52,757 nt of DNA from Flavobacterium sp. (GCF_027531705.1 NZ_JAPZSP010000045.1:1-52757), one strand, 5' to 3'; positions 33,548 to 42,831 are shown, counted from the stretch's first letter. Translations and numbers: made by a program. Notes: generated by a model not told the origin, from the letters alone.

Positions 33548-33652
33548 AATGTATTTTCTTTAAAATTATTTTCATAAGTTCTCGATACAATTTTTAAAAA
33601 TAAAAATTAGCATTTTTACTTTTAAAAACCACTCGAAGTGACGTTTGCTTAA

Positions 33653-33976
33653 TTAACAACATTTGTTTTTTAGTTTATGGCGAATTATACCAAAATGATT
33701 TTCGATTTTATCGATGGTATCAGGATTTATGCAGTAACAAATAGCGGTTCCTTCGATATTTCCTTTTATGATATTGGCGTTTTTTAATTCTTTAAGATGC
33801 TGTGATACTGTTGGTTGCGCTAGTGGTAATTCATTTACAATATCACCGCAAATACAGCTATCAACCGATAATAAATAGTCAACAATTGCAATTCTTGCTG
33901 GATGCGAAAGTGCTTTGAACAAGTTGGCCATTTCGTTTTGTTCCACCGAAAAAGATTCTGATTTGGATGCTCCCAT
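33653..33976 (-). CDS. arsR: ArsR-family metalloregulatory repressor
   Basis: A 107-residue winged-helix repressor. It has ALSHPARIAIVDYLL (23-36), then SCICGDIVNEL with C41 and C43 at the start of the recognition unit, and the recognition helix in AQPTVSQHLKELKNANII. C80 and C82 (AICYCI) and terminal C106-C107 give further thiolates. It probably dissociates from DNA on binding arsenite or antimonite and controls its own operon. A 12-bp palindrome lies 17-28 nt upstream. It is first in the ars cluster. Confidence 0.92.
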   Translation of the reverse strand: MGASKSESFSVEQNEMANLFKALSHPARIAIVDYLLSVDSCICGDIVNELPLAQPTVSQHLKELKNANIIKGNIEGTAICYCINPDTIDKIENHFGIIRHKLKNKCC

Positions 33977-33992
33977 TTTTGTGTAAATTATT

Positions 33993-34021
33993 ATATTGCA
34001 ATATTACGATAAACAAATATA
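33993..34021 (-). promoter_or_regulatory. ars promoter and candidate ArsR operator
   Basis: A minus-strand -7 box TATATTTG (34021-34014) is followed 9 nt later by the perfect 12-bp palindrome ATATTGCAATAT (33993-34004), which spans the expected transcription start. ArsR-type repressors bind A/T-rich dyads in this position. No -33 TTTG at 19 nt was found. Confidence 0.6.
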
Positions 34022-34087
34022 ATAAAGCAACTATATTATGTTAAATTTTATAATCAAATGATTTTTCCCTATTCCGAAATAATTTCA

Positions 34088-34095
34088 TACTTTTG
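34088..34095 (+). promoter_or_regulatory. -7 element of the tpx promoter
   Basis: TACTTTTG matches TAnnTTTG, 22 nt before the tpx ATG. The -33 position is T-rich but not TTTG. Confidence 0.5.
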
Positions 34096-34117
34096 AAACC
34101 TTAAAAAAAATATAATT

Positions 34118-34615
34118 ATGGCATCAATAACATTAGGCGGAAACCCAATAAACACAAATGGTTCATTACCGCAAGTAGGTTCAAAAGCAGTTGATTTTCA
34201 ATTGGTGAAAAATGATTTATCAGTAGCAACTTTAGCAGATTTTGCAGGAAGCAAATTAGTTTTAAACATTTTTCCAAGTATTGATACTGGAACTTGTGCT
34301 ACATCAGTAAGAACATTTAATGCAAAAGCGAGCGCATTAGAAAACACAAAAGTATTATGTATTTCGAGAGATTTACCATTTGCTCAAAAACGTTTTTGTG
34401 GAGCAGAAGGATTAGAAAGTGTAGTGAATCTATCTGATTTTAAAGATGGTAGCTTCGGGAAAAATTATGGCTTGGAAATTGTAGATGGTCCGTTAGCAGG
34501 ATTACATTCAAGAGTTGTGATTATTGTGGATGAAAATGGTGTTGTAAAATATGCTGAACAAGTTGCAGAAATTGCAGACGAACCAAATTACGATAACGCC
34601 TTAGCAGCTTTATAA
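34118..34615 (+). CDS. tpx: Thiol peroxidase
   Basis: A 165-residue atypical two-Cys peroxiredoxin (Tpx) reducing hydrogen peroxide and alkyl hydroperoxides with thioredoxin. The peroxidatic Cys is C60 in [13 protein letters not shown]; the resolving Cys is C94 in [10 protein letters not shown]. The GGNPI N-terminal strand and LLARAVIV-like [12 protein letters not shown] region are standard. The length is canonical. It is followed 10 nt later by the diacylglycerol kinase gene, so the two are probably co-transcribed. Confidence 0.96.
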   Translation: MASITLGGNPINTNGSLPQVGSKAVDFQLVKNDLSVATLADFAGSKLVLNIFPSIDTGTCATSVRTFNAKASALENTKVLCISRDLPFAQKRFCGAEGLESVVNLSDFKDGSFGKNYGLEIVDGPLAGLHSRVVIIVDENGVVKYAEQVAEIADEPNYDNALAAL

Positions 34616-34625
34616 TAACATTTAT

Positions 34626-35000
34626 ATGGAATTTGAAAGAGATAAAACTTTTTTAACTGGAAGATTTAAAAGTATGGGATTCGCCCTAAAAGGTGCAATC
34701 AAATTAATAACAACAGAACATAGCGTAATGGTGCAAAGTTCTATTGCGGTGCTTTTGATTTTTGCAGGATTCTATTTTGAAATTTCTAGAGAAGAATGGT
34801 TATTTCAAACACTTGCCATTGGCTTAGTCCTTTCTATTGAAGGTTTGAACACAGCTGTCGAAAAAATTGCCGATTTTATTCACCCAGAATTTCATGATCG
34901 CATTGGTTTTATTAAAGACATTGCAGCTGGTGCTGTATTTTTTGCAGCTTTGACATCCATTGCAATTGGTTGTATCATTTATATTCCGAAGTTTTTATAA
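34626..35000 (+). CDS. dgkA: Diacylglycerol/undecaprenol kinase family protein
   Basis: A 124-residue three-helix inner-membrane kinase. The family signature is E72-GLNTAVEKIADFI, followed by KDIAAGAVFFAAL (97-109); an N-terminal amphipathic helix has FKSMGFALKGAIKL. It phosphorylates diacylglycerol or undecaprenol, recycling lipid intermediates. It sits between tpx and ftsK, with 14 nt before the ftsK start. The choice between the two lipid substrates is not decidable from the sequence. Confidence 0.88.
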   Translation: MEFERDKTFLTGRFKSMGFALKGAIKLITTEHSVMVQSSIAVLLIFAGFYFEISREEWLFQTLAIGLVLSIEGLNTAVEKIADFIHPEFHDRIGFIKDIAAGAVFFAALTSIAIGCIIYIPKFL

Positions 35001-35014
35001 AAAACAAAATTATA

Positions 35015-37483
35015 ATGGCAAAAACATCAAAAAAAGAAACAGATAAAAAAACAGAATCTACCGAAAAAACGCCTTTTTGGAAGCTTTCAAGACAGCAAAA
35101 AATGCTTTTTGGAAGTTTGCTAGTCCTTTTTTCAATAGCACTTTTGGTTTCTTTTATTTCTTTTTTTATTTATGGTCAACAAGACCAAAGCACTTTAACT
35201 GAACTAGCTAATCGCGAAGAAACTTCTGGTAATTGGTTAGGAAAATTTGGTGCTGTTTTAGCCGATTTCTTCATTTACAAAGGATTTGGTGCTGCTTCTT
35301 TCCTATTTGTCAAATTAATTTTCTTGACAGGTGCGTTTTTAGCTTTAGAAATTTCATTCAAAAAACTAAAAAATATTTGGTTTTGGGATTTGTTTGTAAT
35401 TATAATCCTTTCCGTTTTATTTGGCTTTTTTGCCACTTCAATGCCTGAACTTGGCGGAACAATTGGATTTGAAATGAATCAATTTCTTCAAGATTACATT
35501 GGTAAAATTGGAACACTTTTGGTTTTAGTATTCGGGCTTTTGATTTATTTGATTTTCAAAATAAAAATGTCGCCTGATACAATCAAATCGTTTTTTGAAA
35601 AAAAGAAAAAAGAAATTAATGACGAATTTGCTTCAACTACCAAACCATCGGGTGATACTTCTTATAATTTAGAAGAATTTGCTGTAAATGAAGAAGAAGA
35701 AAACGAAGTAAAAGTTCCCAACAATTTTGAAGAAGACGAAGAGGAAATTCCAGAACCTGTTTTAAAATCTACTTCGCAATTTGAAATCAATAAAGAAGAT
35801 TTGAAACCAACTATTTCGCATTCTTCTGAAATAAAATTAGAAACAAATCCTATTGAGGTTGAAAAACCGGTTGAAACGATTGCTTCAACCGAAGAATTTG
35901 TTATTGAAAAAGCTGAAGAAGAAGATATTATCGAAGAAAACTTGGCTTCTCGCCTAGTGGCCGATTTTGGTTTGTTTGATCCAACTTTGGAATTATCAAA
36001 TTATAAATTTCCAACTTTAGATTTATTAAAAGAATATACTTCGGGTGGAATTACCATTAACCAACAAGAATTAGAAGACAACAAGAATAACATTGTTGAA
36101 ACGCTTCGTAATTATAAAATTGAAATTGCTCAAATCAAAGCAACGGTTGGTCCATCGGTAACTTTATATGAAATTGTACCAGAAGCTGGAATCAGAATTT
36201 CAAAAATTAAAAGTCTTGAGGATGATATTGCGCTTTCGTTAGCCGCATTGGGAATTCGTATCATCGCACCAATGCCAGGAAAAGGAACAATTGGAATAGA
36301 GGTTCCGAATAAAAATCCGACTATGGTTTCGATGCGAAGTGTAATTGGTTCGCCAAAATTTCAGGAAGCCGAAATGGAATTGCCAATCGCACTTGGAAAA
36401 ACAATTTCAAATGAAACCTATGTAGTCGATTTAGCCAAAATGCCTCACTTATTGATGGCTGGTGCAACTGGACAAGGAAAATCGGTTGGTTTGAATGCTG
36501 TTTTGACTTCGCTTTTATACAAAAAACATCCTGCAGAAGTAAAATTCGTTTTGGTCGATCCAAAGAAAGTAGAATTGACACTTTTCAACAAAATAGAAAG
36601 ACATTATTTAGCTAAATTACCTGATTCTGAAGACGCAATTATTACTGATAACAGTAAGGTAATCAATACATTGAATTCTCTTTGCGTAGAAATGGACAAT
36701 CGTTATTCTTTACTAAAAGATGCGATGGTTAGAAACATCAAAGAATACAATGATAAATTCAAAAACAGAAAACTAAATCCAGAAGCTGGACACCGTTTTT
36801 TACCTTATATAGTTTTAGTAGTCGATGAGTTTGCCGATTTGATTATGACAGCTGGTAAAGAAGTGGAAACGCCTATTGCTCGTTTAGCTCAACTTGCACG
36901 TGCTATTGGAATTCACTTAATTATTGCAACCCAACGACCATCTGTAAATGTAATTACAGGTATGATTAAGGCAAATTTCCCTGCCAGAATTGCTTTTAGA
37001 GTTACGTCAAAAATCGATTCACGTACCATATTAGATGCTGGTGGAGCGGATCAATTGATTGGTCGTGGAGATTTACTTGTTTCCAATGGAAATGATGTAA
37101 TTCGTGTACAATGCGCCTTTGTTGACACACCAGAAGTTGAGAAAATAGTTGAATTTATTGGTGCGCAAAAAGGATATTCAGATGCTTATATGTTACCAGA
37201 ATTTGTTGGTGAAGAAAGTAGTTCATCGTTAGAGATTGATATTTCAGAAAGAGATTCGTTATTTAGAGAAGCCGCCGAAATAATTGTAACAGCTCAACAA
37301 GGTTCGGCATCATTATTGCAAAGAAAATTGAAACTGGGCTACAACCGTGCCGGAAGATTGATAGATCAATTGGAAGCCGCAGGAATTGTAGGACCATTTG
37401 AAGGAAGTAAAGCTAGAAGTGTAAACATTACTGACTTATCTTCTTTAGATCAATTTTTAAACAATGAACAAAACAATTTTTAA
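35015..37483 (+). CDS. ftsK: DNA translocase FtsK
   Basis: An 822-residue membrane-anchored DNA pump acting at the division septum in chromosome dimer resolution. It has four transmembrane helices (about 30-53, 92-112, 122-141, 163-182), then an acidic linker (about 200-330). The motor follows, with Walker A GATGQGKS (483-490), Walker B VVDEFADL and ATQRPSV. The C-terminal gamma winged helix (LLQRKLKLGYNRAGRLIDQLEAAGIVGP) recognises KOPS-like sites. The start is ATG 35015 (MAKTSKKETD); the frame is open a further 15 codons upstream into dgkA, but without support. Confidence 0.95.
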   Translation: MAKTSKKETDKKTESTEKTPFWKLSRQQKMLFGSLLVLFSIALLVSFISFFIYGQQDQSTLTELANREETSGNWLGKFGAVLADFFIYKGFGAASFLFVKLIFLTGAFLALEISFKKLKNIWFWDLFVIIILSVLFGFFATSMPELGGTIGFEMNQFLQDYIGKIGTLLVLVFGLLIYLIFKIKMSPDTIKSFFEKKKKEINDEFASTTKPSGDTSYNLEEFAVNEEEENEVKVPNNFEEDEEEIPEPVLKSTSQFEINKEDLKPTISHSSEIKLETNPIEVEKPVETIASTEEFVIEKAEEEDIIEENLASRLVADFGLFDPTLELSNYKFPTLDLLKEYTSGGITINQQELEDNKNNIVETLRNYKIEIAQIKATVGPSVTLYEIVPEAGIRISKIKSLEDDIALSLAALGIRIIAPMPGKGTIGIEVPNKNPTMVSMRSVIGSPKFQEAEMELPIALGKTISNETYVVDLAKMPHLLMAGATGQGKSVGLNAVLTSLLYKKHPAEVKFVLVDPKKVELTLFNKIERHYLAKLPDSEDAIITDNSKVINTLNSLCVEMDNRYSLLKDAMVRNIKEYNDKFKNRKLNPEAGHRFLPYIVLVVDEFADLIMTAGKEVETPIARLAQLARAIGIHLIIATQRPSVNVITGMIKANFPARIAFRVTSKIDSRTILDAGGADQLIGRGDLLVSNGNDVIRVQCAFVDTPEVEKIVEFIGAQKGYSDAYMLPEFVGEESSSSLEIDISERDSLFREAAEIIVTAQQGSASLLQRKLKLGYNRAGRLIDQLEAAGIVGPFEGSKARSVNITDLSSLDQFLNNEQNNF

Positions 37484-37484
37484 A

Positions 37485-38126
37485 ATGAAAAAGATTTTTC
37501 AAATTTCTTTATTCTTACTTTTAAGTCTAACAACACAAGCGCAAGACAAAAAAGCAAAAGCATTATTAGACGAAGTAACTGCCAAAGTTAAAAGTTATGA
37601 TAATATCGTAATCGACTTTAAATATACCCTAAACAATTCTAAGGAAAATATTAACCAAGAAAGTAAAGGAAATGTTACTATTAAAGGTAATTTGTATGTT
37701 TTGAATATTATGGGTGTTACCAAAATGTTTGATGGTAAAAAAAATTATACAATCAATCCTGAAGATGAAGAAATTACGATAACAAAATTTGATGAAAAAG
37801 ATGATAATTCAATTTCACCAAACAAAATGTTGACGTTTTTTAATTCGGGTTACAAATACGCTTGGGATATTTTACAAAATGTAAAAGGAAGAAAAATTCA
37901 GTATATCAAACTTATTCCAAACAATTCCAAAGATTCAAGAAAAGAAATTTTGCTTGGTATAGATAATCAAACAAAACACATTTACAACCTTATTGAAACA
38001 GGTAAAAATGGTACAAAAACTACCTTGACTGTTAATTCTTTCAAAACCGACCAGCCATTGTCAAAAAATCAGTTTACATTTGTTCAAGCAAAATATCCAA
38101 AATATTACATCAACAAACTAGACTAA
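37485..38126 (+). CDS. LolA-like outer-membrane lipoprotein carrier
   Basis: A 213-residue periplasmic protein with signal peptide MKKIFQISLFLLLSLTTQAQ and the LolA-like half-barrel pattern (AKALLDEVTAKVKSYDNIVIDFKYTL, GNVTIKGNLYVLNIMGVTKMFDGKKNYTINP, FNSGYKYAW). It is expected to shuttle lipoproteins across the periplasm. It starts 1 nt after the ftsK stop; an ATG at 37464 inside ftsK is also in frame, but it gives a poorer signal sequence. The order ftsK - lolA-like - lptF/G - ribB is characteristic of Flavobacteriaceae. Confidence 0.85.
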   Translation: MKKIFQISLFLLLSLTTQAQDKKAKALLDEVTAKVKSYDNIVIDFKYTLNNSKENINQESKGNVTIKGNLYVLNIMGVTKMFDGKKNYTINPEDEEITITKFDEKDDNSISPNKMLTFFNSGYKYAWDILQNVKGRKIQYIKLIPNNSKDSRKEILLGIDNQTKHIYNLIETGKNGTKTTLTVNSFKTDQPLSKNQFTFVQAKYPKYYINKLD

Positions 38127-38135
38127 TCTTTTGTT

Positions 38136-39947
38136 TTGAAAATTCTTGATCGCTACTTACTAAAAACTTTCCTAACAACATTAACTACGGTTTTTGTTAT
38201 CTTATTCTTCATTTTTATATTACAAACCGTTTGGTTGTTTATATCAGAATTAGCGGGTAGAGATTTAAGTTTTTTAATGGTAGTTCAGTTTTTGCTGTAT
38301 TCAATGCCAAGAATTATACCCTTGGTATTGCCTCTTTCGGTACTATTGGCATCTATTATGACATTTGGTGATTTAGCAGAAAACTATGAATTTGCTGCTA
38401 TGAAATCGTCAGGAATTTCATTTCAAAGAACATTAAGAACACTAACTATTTTTATTTTTATACTAAGCATTGGTGCATTCATTTTTGCCAATAATGTGAT
38501 TCCTTATGCCGAATATAAATTTATAAATTTCAGAAAAGACATTGCGCAACGCACACCAGCAATGGCTATTGCTGAAGGTCAATTCAGTAATGTTGGCAAT
38601 TATAACATCAAGGTTGAGAAGAAATCAGGGAAAAATGAAAACATTCTTACTGGTGTAACTATTCACAAAAAAGCAAAAGATGGCAGCGGAAATAAAACAG
38701 TCATCAAAGCTAAAAATGGATTACTGATTAGTAATGAAGATTCAAATAATTTACAATTAGTTTTAAATGATGGTTATTTTTACGAGGATGTAATTCCCAC
38801 AAAATATGAAGAACGTATCAGATTACCATTTGCCAAAAGTTCTTTTAAAAAGTATGTTGTCAACATGGATTTGTCTAAACTGACGAGTTCAAGTTTTGAT
38901 CAAGGCGAAATTACAAATGCCAACAACATGCTAAATATCAACGAATTGAAATATACTATTGATTCGCTTGATACCAATCTAAAAAAAGATAAAATTTCGT
39001 TTGGTGATAATAGTTATACTAGAACTGGGATTACTACTCCATCCTATTATTTTGTAAATTCAAAGGATAGTTTGGAAAAAAATACTAAGGTAAAAAATCC
39101 AATTTTAAAAAGTTATGATACTACTCAAAGAAAGACTATTGTTCAAGTTGCTTCGAGTAGTATTGATAATATCATAATGAGTATTGAAGGTTCTAAAACC
39201 GAACAAGAAGAAAAACAAAAAGAGATAAACTCGCATTGGATAGCACTTTACGATAAATTCGTCATTGCGTATGCATGCATCTTGATGTTCTTTATAGGCG
39301 CGCCACTTGGTTCTATAATCAGAAAAGGTGGTTTGGGTTTGCCCATTGTTTTTGCCGTTACAATTTTTATCGTTTTTCACTTTATTAATTCTTTCGGAAA
39401 AAGATTTGCATCACAAAATGGAATGCCGCCGCTATTAGGAACTTGGATGTCTTCTATGATTTTAACTCCATTAGCTGTCTTGCTTACTTATAGAGCAATT
39501 AATGATATTGGAGGAATAGTTTCTATTAATTTTGCTCCTATTCAAGATTTTTTCACGAACTTATTTACCTCTAAAGCAGAAAAAGAAAGACAACTTTCAA
39601 ATTCATTAGGCGAAAACACAAAAGAAGAAATTCCAACATTAGCGTCAGAAACTGAAAAATATATTAGTAATAGTAAAATTGCTATTATAAGTTATGTGGC
39701 TTTTGTAGTTATGGTTCTAATTTTGTTGATTTTACCAAAAACCATTCTATTCATGGGTATTGGAAGCATCTTAATTCTAGCAATATTATTACATTTTATA
39801 TATGAATCTCAAAATAATATTGAAAAACTAGGAATTATATCCAATAAAAAAGTTGCTCCACAAAACGCACTACTAATAGTACTTTTATTTCCAATTTATA
39901 TTCTATTTTATTTCAGAAACAAAACTTTTTTGAATAATTTAAAATAA
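38136..39947 (+). CDS. LptF/LptG family permease
   Basis: A 603-residue inner-membrane component of the lipopolysaccharide export ABC transporter (YjgP/YjgQ family). It has three N-terminal helices (LDRYLLKTFLTTL, SMPRIIPLVLPLSVLLASIMTFGDLAENYEFAAMKSSGIS, LSIGAFIFANNVIPYAEYK). A large periplasmic beta-jellyroll (about 120-370) follows, and then C-terminal helices from about 375 (GAPLGSIIRKGGLGLPI). An extra tail of about 120 residues, with two more hydrophobic segments at its end, is longer than E. coli LptF/G. The start is TTG 38136. It cannot be assigned to F or G individually. Confidence 0.88.
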   Translation: MKILDRYLLKTFLTTLTTVFVILFFIFILQTVWLFISELAGRDLSFLMVVQFLLYSMPRIIPLVLPLSVLLASIMTFGDLAENYEFAAMKSSGISFQRTLRTLTIFIFILSIGAFIFANNVIPYAEYKFINFRKDIAQRTPAMAIAEGQFSNVGNYNIKVEKKSGKNENILTGVTIHKKAKDGSGNKTVIKAKNGLLISNEDSNNLQLVLNDGYFYEDVIPTKYEERIRLPFAKSSFKKYVVNMDLSKLTSSSFDQGEITNANNMLNINELKYTIDSLDTNLKKDKISFGDNSYTRTGITTPSYYFVNSKDSLEKNTKVKNPILKSYDTTQRKTIVQVASSSIDNIIMSIEGSKTEQEEKQKEINSHWIALYDKFVIAYACILMFFIGAPLGSIIRKGGLGLPIVFAVTIFIVFHFINSFGKRFASQNGMPPLLGTWMSSMILTPLAVLLTYRAINDIGGIVSINFAPIQDFFTNLFTSKAEKERQLSNSLGENTKEEIPTLASETEKYISNSKIAIISYVAFVVMVLILLILPKTILFMGIGSILILAILLHFIYESQNNIEKLGIISNKKVAPQNALLIVLLFPIYILFYFRNKTFLNNLK

Positions 39948-39960
39948 TACAACCAACATC

Positions 39961-41094
39961 ATGACTGACAACAAAATTAAACTCAACTCTATAGAAGAAG
40001 CCATTGAAGATATTCGTCAAGGCAAAGTTATTATTGTAGTTGATGATGAAGATAGAGAAAATGAAGGCGATTTTCTAGCCGCTGCCGAAAAAATCACTCC
40101 CGAAATGATTAATTTCATGGCAACACATGGTCGTGGTTTAATTTGTGCGCCACTTACAGAAAGCCGTTGCAAAGAATTGGAACTTCATGCCATGGTAAAT
40201 AACAATACTGACATAATGGAAACTGCTTTTACGGTTTCTGTCGATTTGAGAGGAAATGGAGTTACTACTGGAATTTCAGCAAGTGATAGAGCAAAAACCG
40301 TTCAAGCATTGGTAAATCCAGATACTAAACCGCACGATTTAGGTCGTCCTGGGCATATATTTCCTTTAATAGCCAAACAAGGTGGCGTTTTAAGAAGAAC
40401 TGGTCATACAGAAGCTGCAATTGATTTTGCAAGACTAGCAGGTTTTAAACCAGCTGGAGTTATTGTAGAGATCATGAATGAAGACGGTACAATGGCAAGA
40501 TTACCTCAGTTAGTAGAAGTTGCAAAAAGATTTGATTTAAAATTAGTTTCTATTGAAGCATTAGTTGCTTACAGAATGCAACATGATAGCTTAATTATCA
40601 AAAAAGAAGATTTTGATATAGAAACACGTTTTGGGCAATTTAGACTACGTGCTTACCTTCAAACAACCAACAAACAAGTTCACATAGCCCTAACTAAAGG
40701 AAATTGGAATAATGGAGAAGCAATTTTGACTAGAATAAATTCGACACAAATTAATAATGATATTCTTGGAACCTTAACTAATAATGCTGACAAAAAATTA
40801 GATACTATGTTTCAACTAATAAATGAAGCAGGTAAAGGTGCCGTTTTATTCATTAATCAAGAAATTCAATCATTAGATTTATTAAATCGTCTTACAGAAT
40901 TAAAATCACTGCAAGAAAAAGGAATCAATAAAGCACCACAAATTAGGATGGACACAAAAGATTTTGGAATTGGCGCACAAATTCTTCATGATATTGATAT
41001 TTCAAAAATCAAGCTTATTTCTAATTCTGAACAAACCAAAAGAGTTGGAATGATAGGTTATGGACTTGAAATTACAGAATATGTTGGCTATTAA
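39961..41094 (+). CDS. ribB: 3,4-dihydroxy-2-butanone-4-phosphate synthase with degenerate GTP cyclohydrolase II domain
   Basis: A 377-residue riboflavin-pathway enzyme. The N-terminal DHBP synthase (1-205) is intact: [13 protein letters not shown] (26-38), RTGHTEA (146-152), [12 protein letters not shown]. The C-terminal part aligns with GTP cyclohydrolase II ([11 protein letters not shown] at 224-234; [12 protein letters not shown] at 334-345; IGYGLEI near the end), but the three zinc Cys of the HSECLTGDVFGSLRCDCG motif are absent ([19 protein letters not shown], 259-277) and EGRGIG has become EIQSLD (301-306). The second domain is therefore almost surely inactive as a cyclohydrolase. A separate ribA elsewhere is expected. 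Confidence 0.92.
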   Translation: MTDNKIKLNSIEEAIEDIRQGKVIIVVDDEDRENEGDFLAAAEKITPEMINFMATHGRGLICAPLTESRCKELELHAMVNNNTDIMETAFTVSVDLRGNGVTTGISASDRAKTVQALVNPDTKPHDLGRPGHIFPLIAKQGGVLRRTGHTEAAIDFARLAGFKPAGVIVEIMNEDGTMARLPQLVEVAKRFDLKLVSIEALVAYRMQHDSLIIKKEDFDIETRFGQFRLRAYLQTTNKQVHIALTKGNWNNGEAILTRINSTQINNDILGTLTNNADKKLDTMFQLINEAGKGAVLFINQEIQSLDLLNRLTELKSLQEKGINKAPQIRMDTKDFGIGAQILHDIDISKIKLISNSEQTKRVGMIGYGLEITEYVGY

Positions 41095-41179
41095 GATTAA
41101 TATTTTGAATCTTAAATTCAACAAAATGAAATGATTATAAAAACATTGAAAAAATATTATTTTTTTTGATGTAAATCTA

Positions 41180-41210
41180 TTTGGAAAACCAAAAAAGGTT
41201 ACTATATTTG
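41180..41210 (+). promoter_or_regulatory. Promoter of the tRNA-Ser gene
   Basis: TTTG (41180-41183), exactly 19 nt, then TATATTTG (41203-41210): a full match to the Bacteroidota consensus, 32 nt before the tRNA. It gives a start near 41217. Confidence 0.85.
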
Positions 41211-41242
41211 CAACCGCAATCAGAAAATGATTGTGATTTATT

Positions 41243-41330
41243 GGAGAAATGGCAGAGCGGTCGAATGCGGCAGTCTTGAAAACTGTTGACTGTAACAGGT
41301 CCGGGGGTTCGAATCCCTCTTTCTCCGCCA
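41243..41330 (+). tRNA. tRNA-Ser (anticodon UGA)
   Basis: An 88-nt gene with encoded CCA. The acceptor stem GGAGAAA (41243-41249) pairs with TTTCTCC (41320-41326), and the discriminator G is at 41327. The anticodon loop is CTTGAAA with anticodon TGA at 41277-41279. The long variable arm is typical of serine tRNAs, and GGTTCGAATCC forms the T loop. The gene is complete although an integrase gene follows, as expected when an element carries a copy of the tRNA 3' end. Confidence 0.97.
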
Positions 41331-41350
41331 GTAGAAATACAAACGGTACT

Positions 41351-41390
41351 AAAACCCACTAAATTCAACAATTTAGTGGGTTTTTTCTTT
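41351..41390 (+). terminator. Terminator of the tRNA-Ser transcript
   Basis: Perfect 15-bp stem AAAACCCACTAAATT (41351-41365) / AATTTAGTGGGTTTT (41370-41384) with loop CAAC and a T run, 20 nt after the tRNA 3' end. Confidence 0.93.
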
Positions 41391-41428
41391 TAGGGCTGTA
41401 TCAAATTATTCATTAAATCTCAAAGTTT

Positions 41429-41476
41429 AGGTGTCTTTTAAGGTGTCACTAAAAAAATAAATTTTAAGTGACACCT
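41429..41476. promoter_or_regulatory. AGGTGTC repeats upstream of the integrase gene
   Basis: AGGTGTC occurs at 41429-41435 and 41441-41447. The second begins a perfect 10-bp inverted repeat, AGGTGTCACT (41441-41450) / AGTGACACCT (41467-41476), with a 16-nt spacer. The position between the tRNA end and the integrase suggests arm-type recombinase binding sites; this is inference. A smaller dyad, GTTGTTCAACAAC, is at 41502-41514. Confidence 0.5.
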
Positions 41477-41589
41477 CGCAACTAAAGCACCGCTACTACA
41501 AGTTGTTCAACAACATATTCAAAAAATGTACATCTTGTGTGTAGTTATTAAATCGAATAAATTTAATACTAACTTTAAGGTCACCAACA

Positions 41590-42831
41590 ATGAACACATC
41601 AGTATCAATTCTCTTCTACATCAAGAGAGCAAAAGCCAACAATTTAGGGGTTTGTCCTATCTACACTAGAGTTACTGTCAATACCAAACGTTTTGAGTTT
41701 AGCACCAACAAATATATCAATCCTGATAAATGGTCCTCAGAAGGCAGCAAAGTAAAAGGTTCCACAGAAGAAGCTAGAACAATCAATAGTCATCTTGATT
41801 ACTTAAAAAGTCAAGTTTTAGAAGCTGAGAAGAAACTTTTCAAAAAAGACATCAGTTTAAATTCAGAAAATCTAAAGAATGAATTGTTTGGTCTATCAGA
41901 AACCAAGCGTATGCTTGTTCCCATCTTCCAAGACCACAACAACAAAATAAAGGAATTAGTTGGAAAAGAATACGCTCCAGGAACATTAGAACGCTACACT
42001 ACTTCACTCAAGCATACTATTGAGTTTATGCAATGGAAATACAACGTTTCAGATATTGATATTACAAAGATTGACCACGCCTTTGTTACGGATTACGAGT
42101 TTTGGTTACGAAGCGTTAGAAATTGTGCTAACAATACAGCTGTTAAATACCTAAAAAACTTCAATAAAATTATCAAGCTTTGCTTGGCCAATGACTGGTT
42201 AGAAAAAAATCCTTTTGCCAACTACAAATCAAAAGTTAAAGAAGTTGAACGAGTTTATTTGACCGAAGCTGAAATTCAAAGCATAATTGAAAAAGATTTC
42301 AAAACAGAAAGACTTTCGCTAGTTCGCGATATCTTCCTTTTTAGCTGCTTTACAGGTTTGGCATACATAGATGTCAAAAACTTAACAAAGTCGCATATAA
42401 GCTTCGGTATTGATGGCGAAAAATGGATATTTACTCACAGACAAAAAACAGAAAGTGCTTCAAAAATTCCAATCCTTCCTGTAACTCAAATGATAATTGA
42501 TAAATACGAAAATCATCCACAATGTTTAAATGAAGAAAAACTACTACCTATCCTATCGAACCAAAAAATGAACGCTTATTTAAAAGAAATAGCCGGAGTT
42601 TGTGAAATTGAAAAAGAATTAACTTTTCACATTGCAAGACACACCTTTGCCACAACTGTAACATTGACAAACGGAGTTCCTATTGAAAGCGTAAGCAAAA
42701 TGTTAGGTCATAAAAATTTGAGAACTACTCAGCATTATGCAAAAGTGCTAGATAGAAAAGTAAGCGAAGACATGAAGATTTTGAAAAATAAATTCAAATC
42801 AGATTGTTTGACAAAGAGAAAATCTATTTAA
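41590..42831 (+). CDS. Tyrosine recombinase / site-specific integrase
   Basis: A 413-residue integrase of the Bacteroidota tyrosine-recombinase type. It has an N-terminal arm-DNA-binding domain (1-90; FYIKRAKANNLGVCPIYTRVTVNTKRFEFST), a SAM-like core-binding domain (about 105-205) and a catalytic domain. Visible catalytic residues are HIARHTFA (H347, R350), GHKN (H374) and nucleophile Y383 in TTQHYAKV. At the first Arg position the motif reads TGLAYID (255-261), so Arg I is replaced, as in CTnDOT-like integrases. It lies directly downstream of tRNA-Ser and reads away from it, and is the likely integrase of the metal island that follows. Confidence 0.93.
   Translation: MNTSVSILFYIKRAKANNLGVCPIYTRVTVNTKRFEFSTNKYINPDKWSSEGSKVKGSTEEARTINSHLDYLKSQVLEAEKKLFKKDISLNSENLKNELFGLSETKRMLVPIFQDHNNKIKELVGKEYAPGTLERYTTSLKHTIEFMQWKYNVSDIDITKIDHAFVTDYEFWLRSVRNCANNTAVKYLKNFNKIIKLCLANDWLEKNPFANYKSKVKEVERVYLTEAEIQSIIEKDFKTERLSLVRDIFLFSCFTGLAYIDVKNLTKSHISFGIDGEKWIFTHRQKTESASKIPILPVTQMIIDKYENHPQCLNEEKLLPILSNQKMNAYLKEIAGVCEIEKELTFHIARHTFATTVTLTNGVPIESVSKMLGHKNLRTTQHYAKVLDRKVSEDMKILKNKFKSDCLTKRKSI

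Noticed and set aside
39948..39960. FMN riboswitch before ribB
   Set aside because: Only 13 nt separate the LptF/G-like gene from ribB; there is no room for an RFN element.
41177..41371. 64-residue open frame antisense to tRNA-Ser (contains [10 protein letters not shown])
   Set aside because: A classic false protein produced by reading a tRNA-Ser gene backwards.
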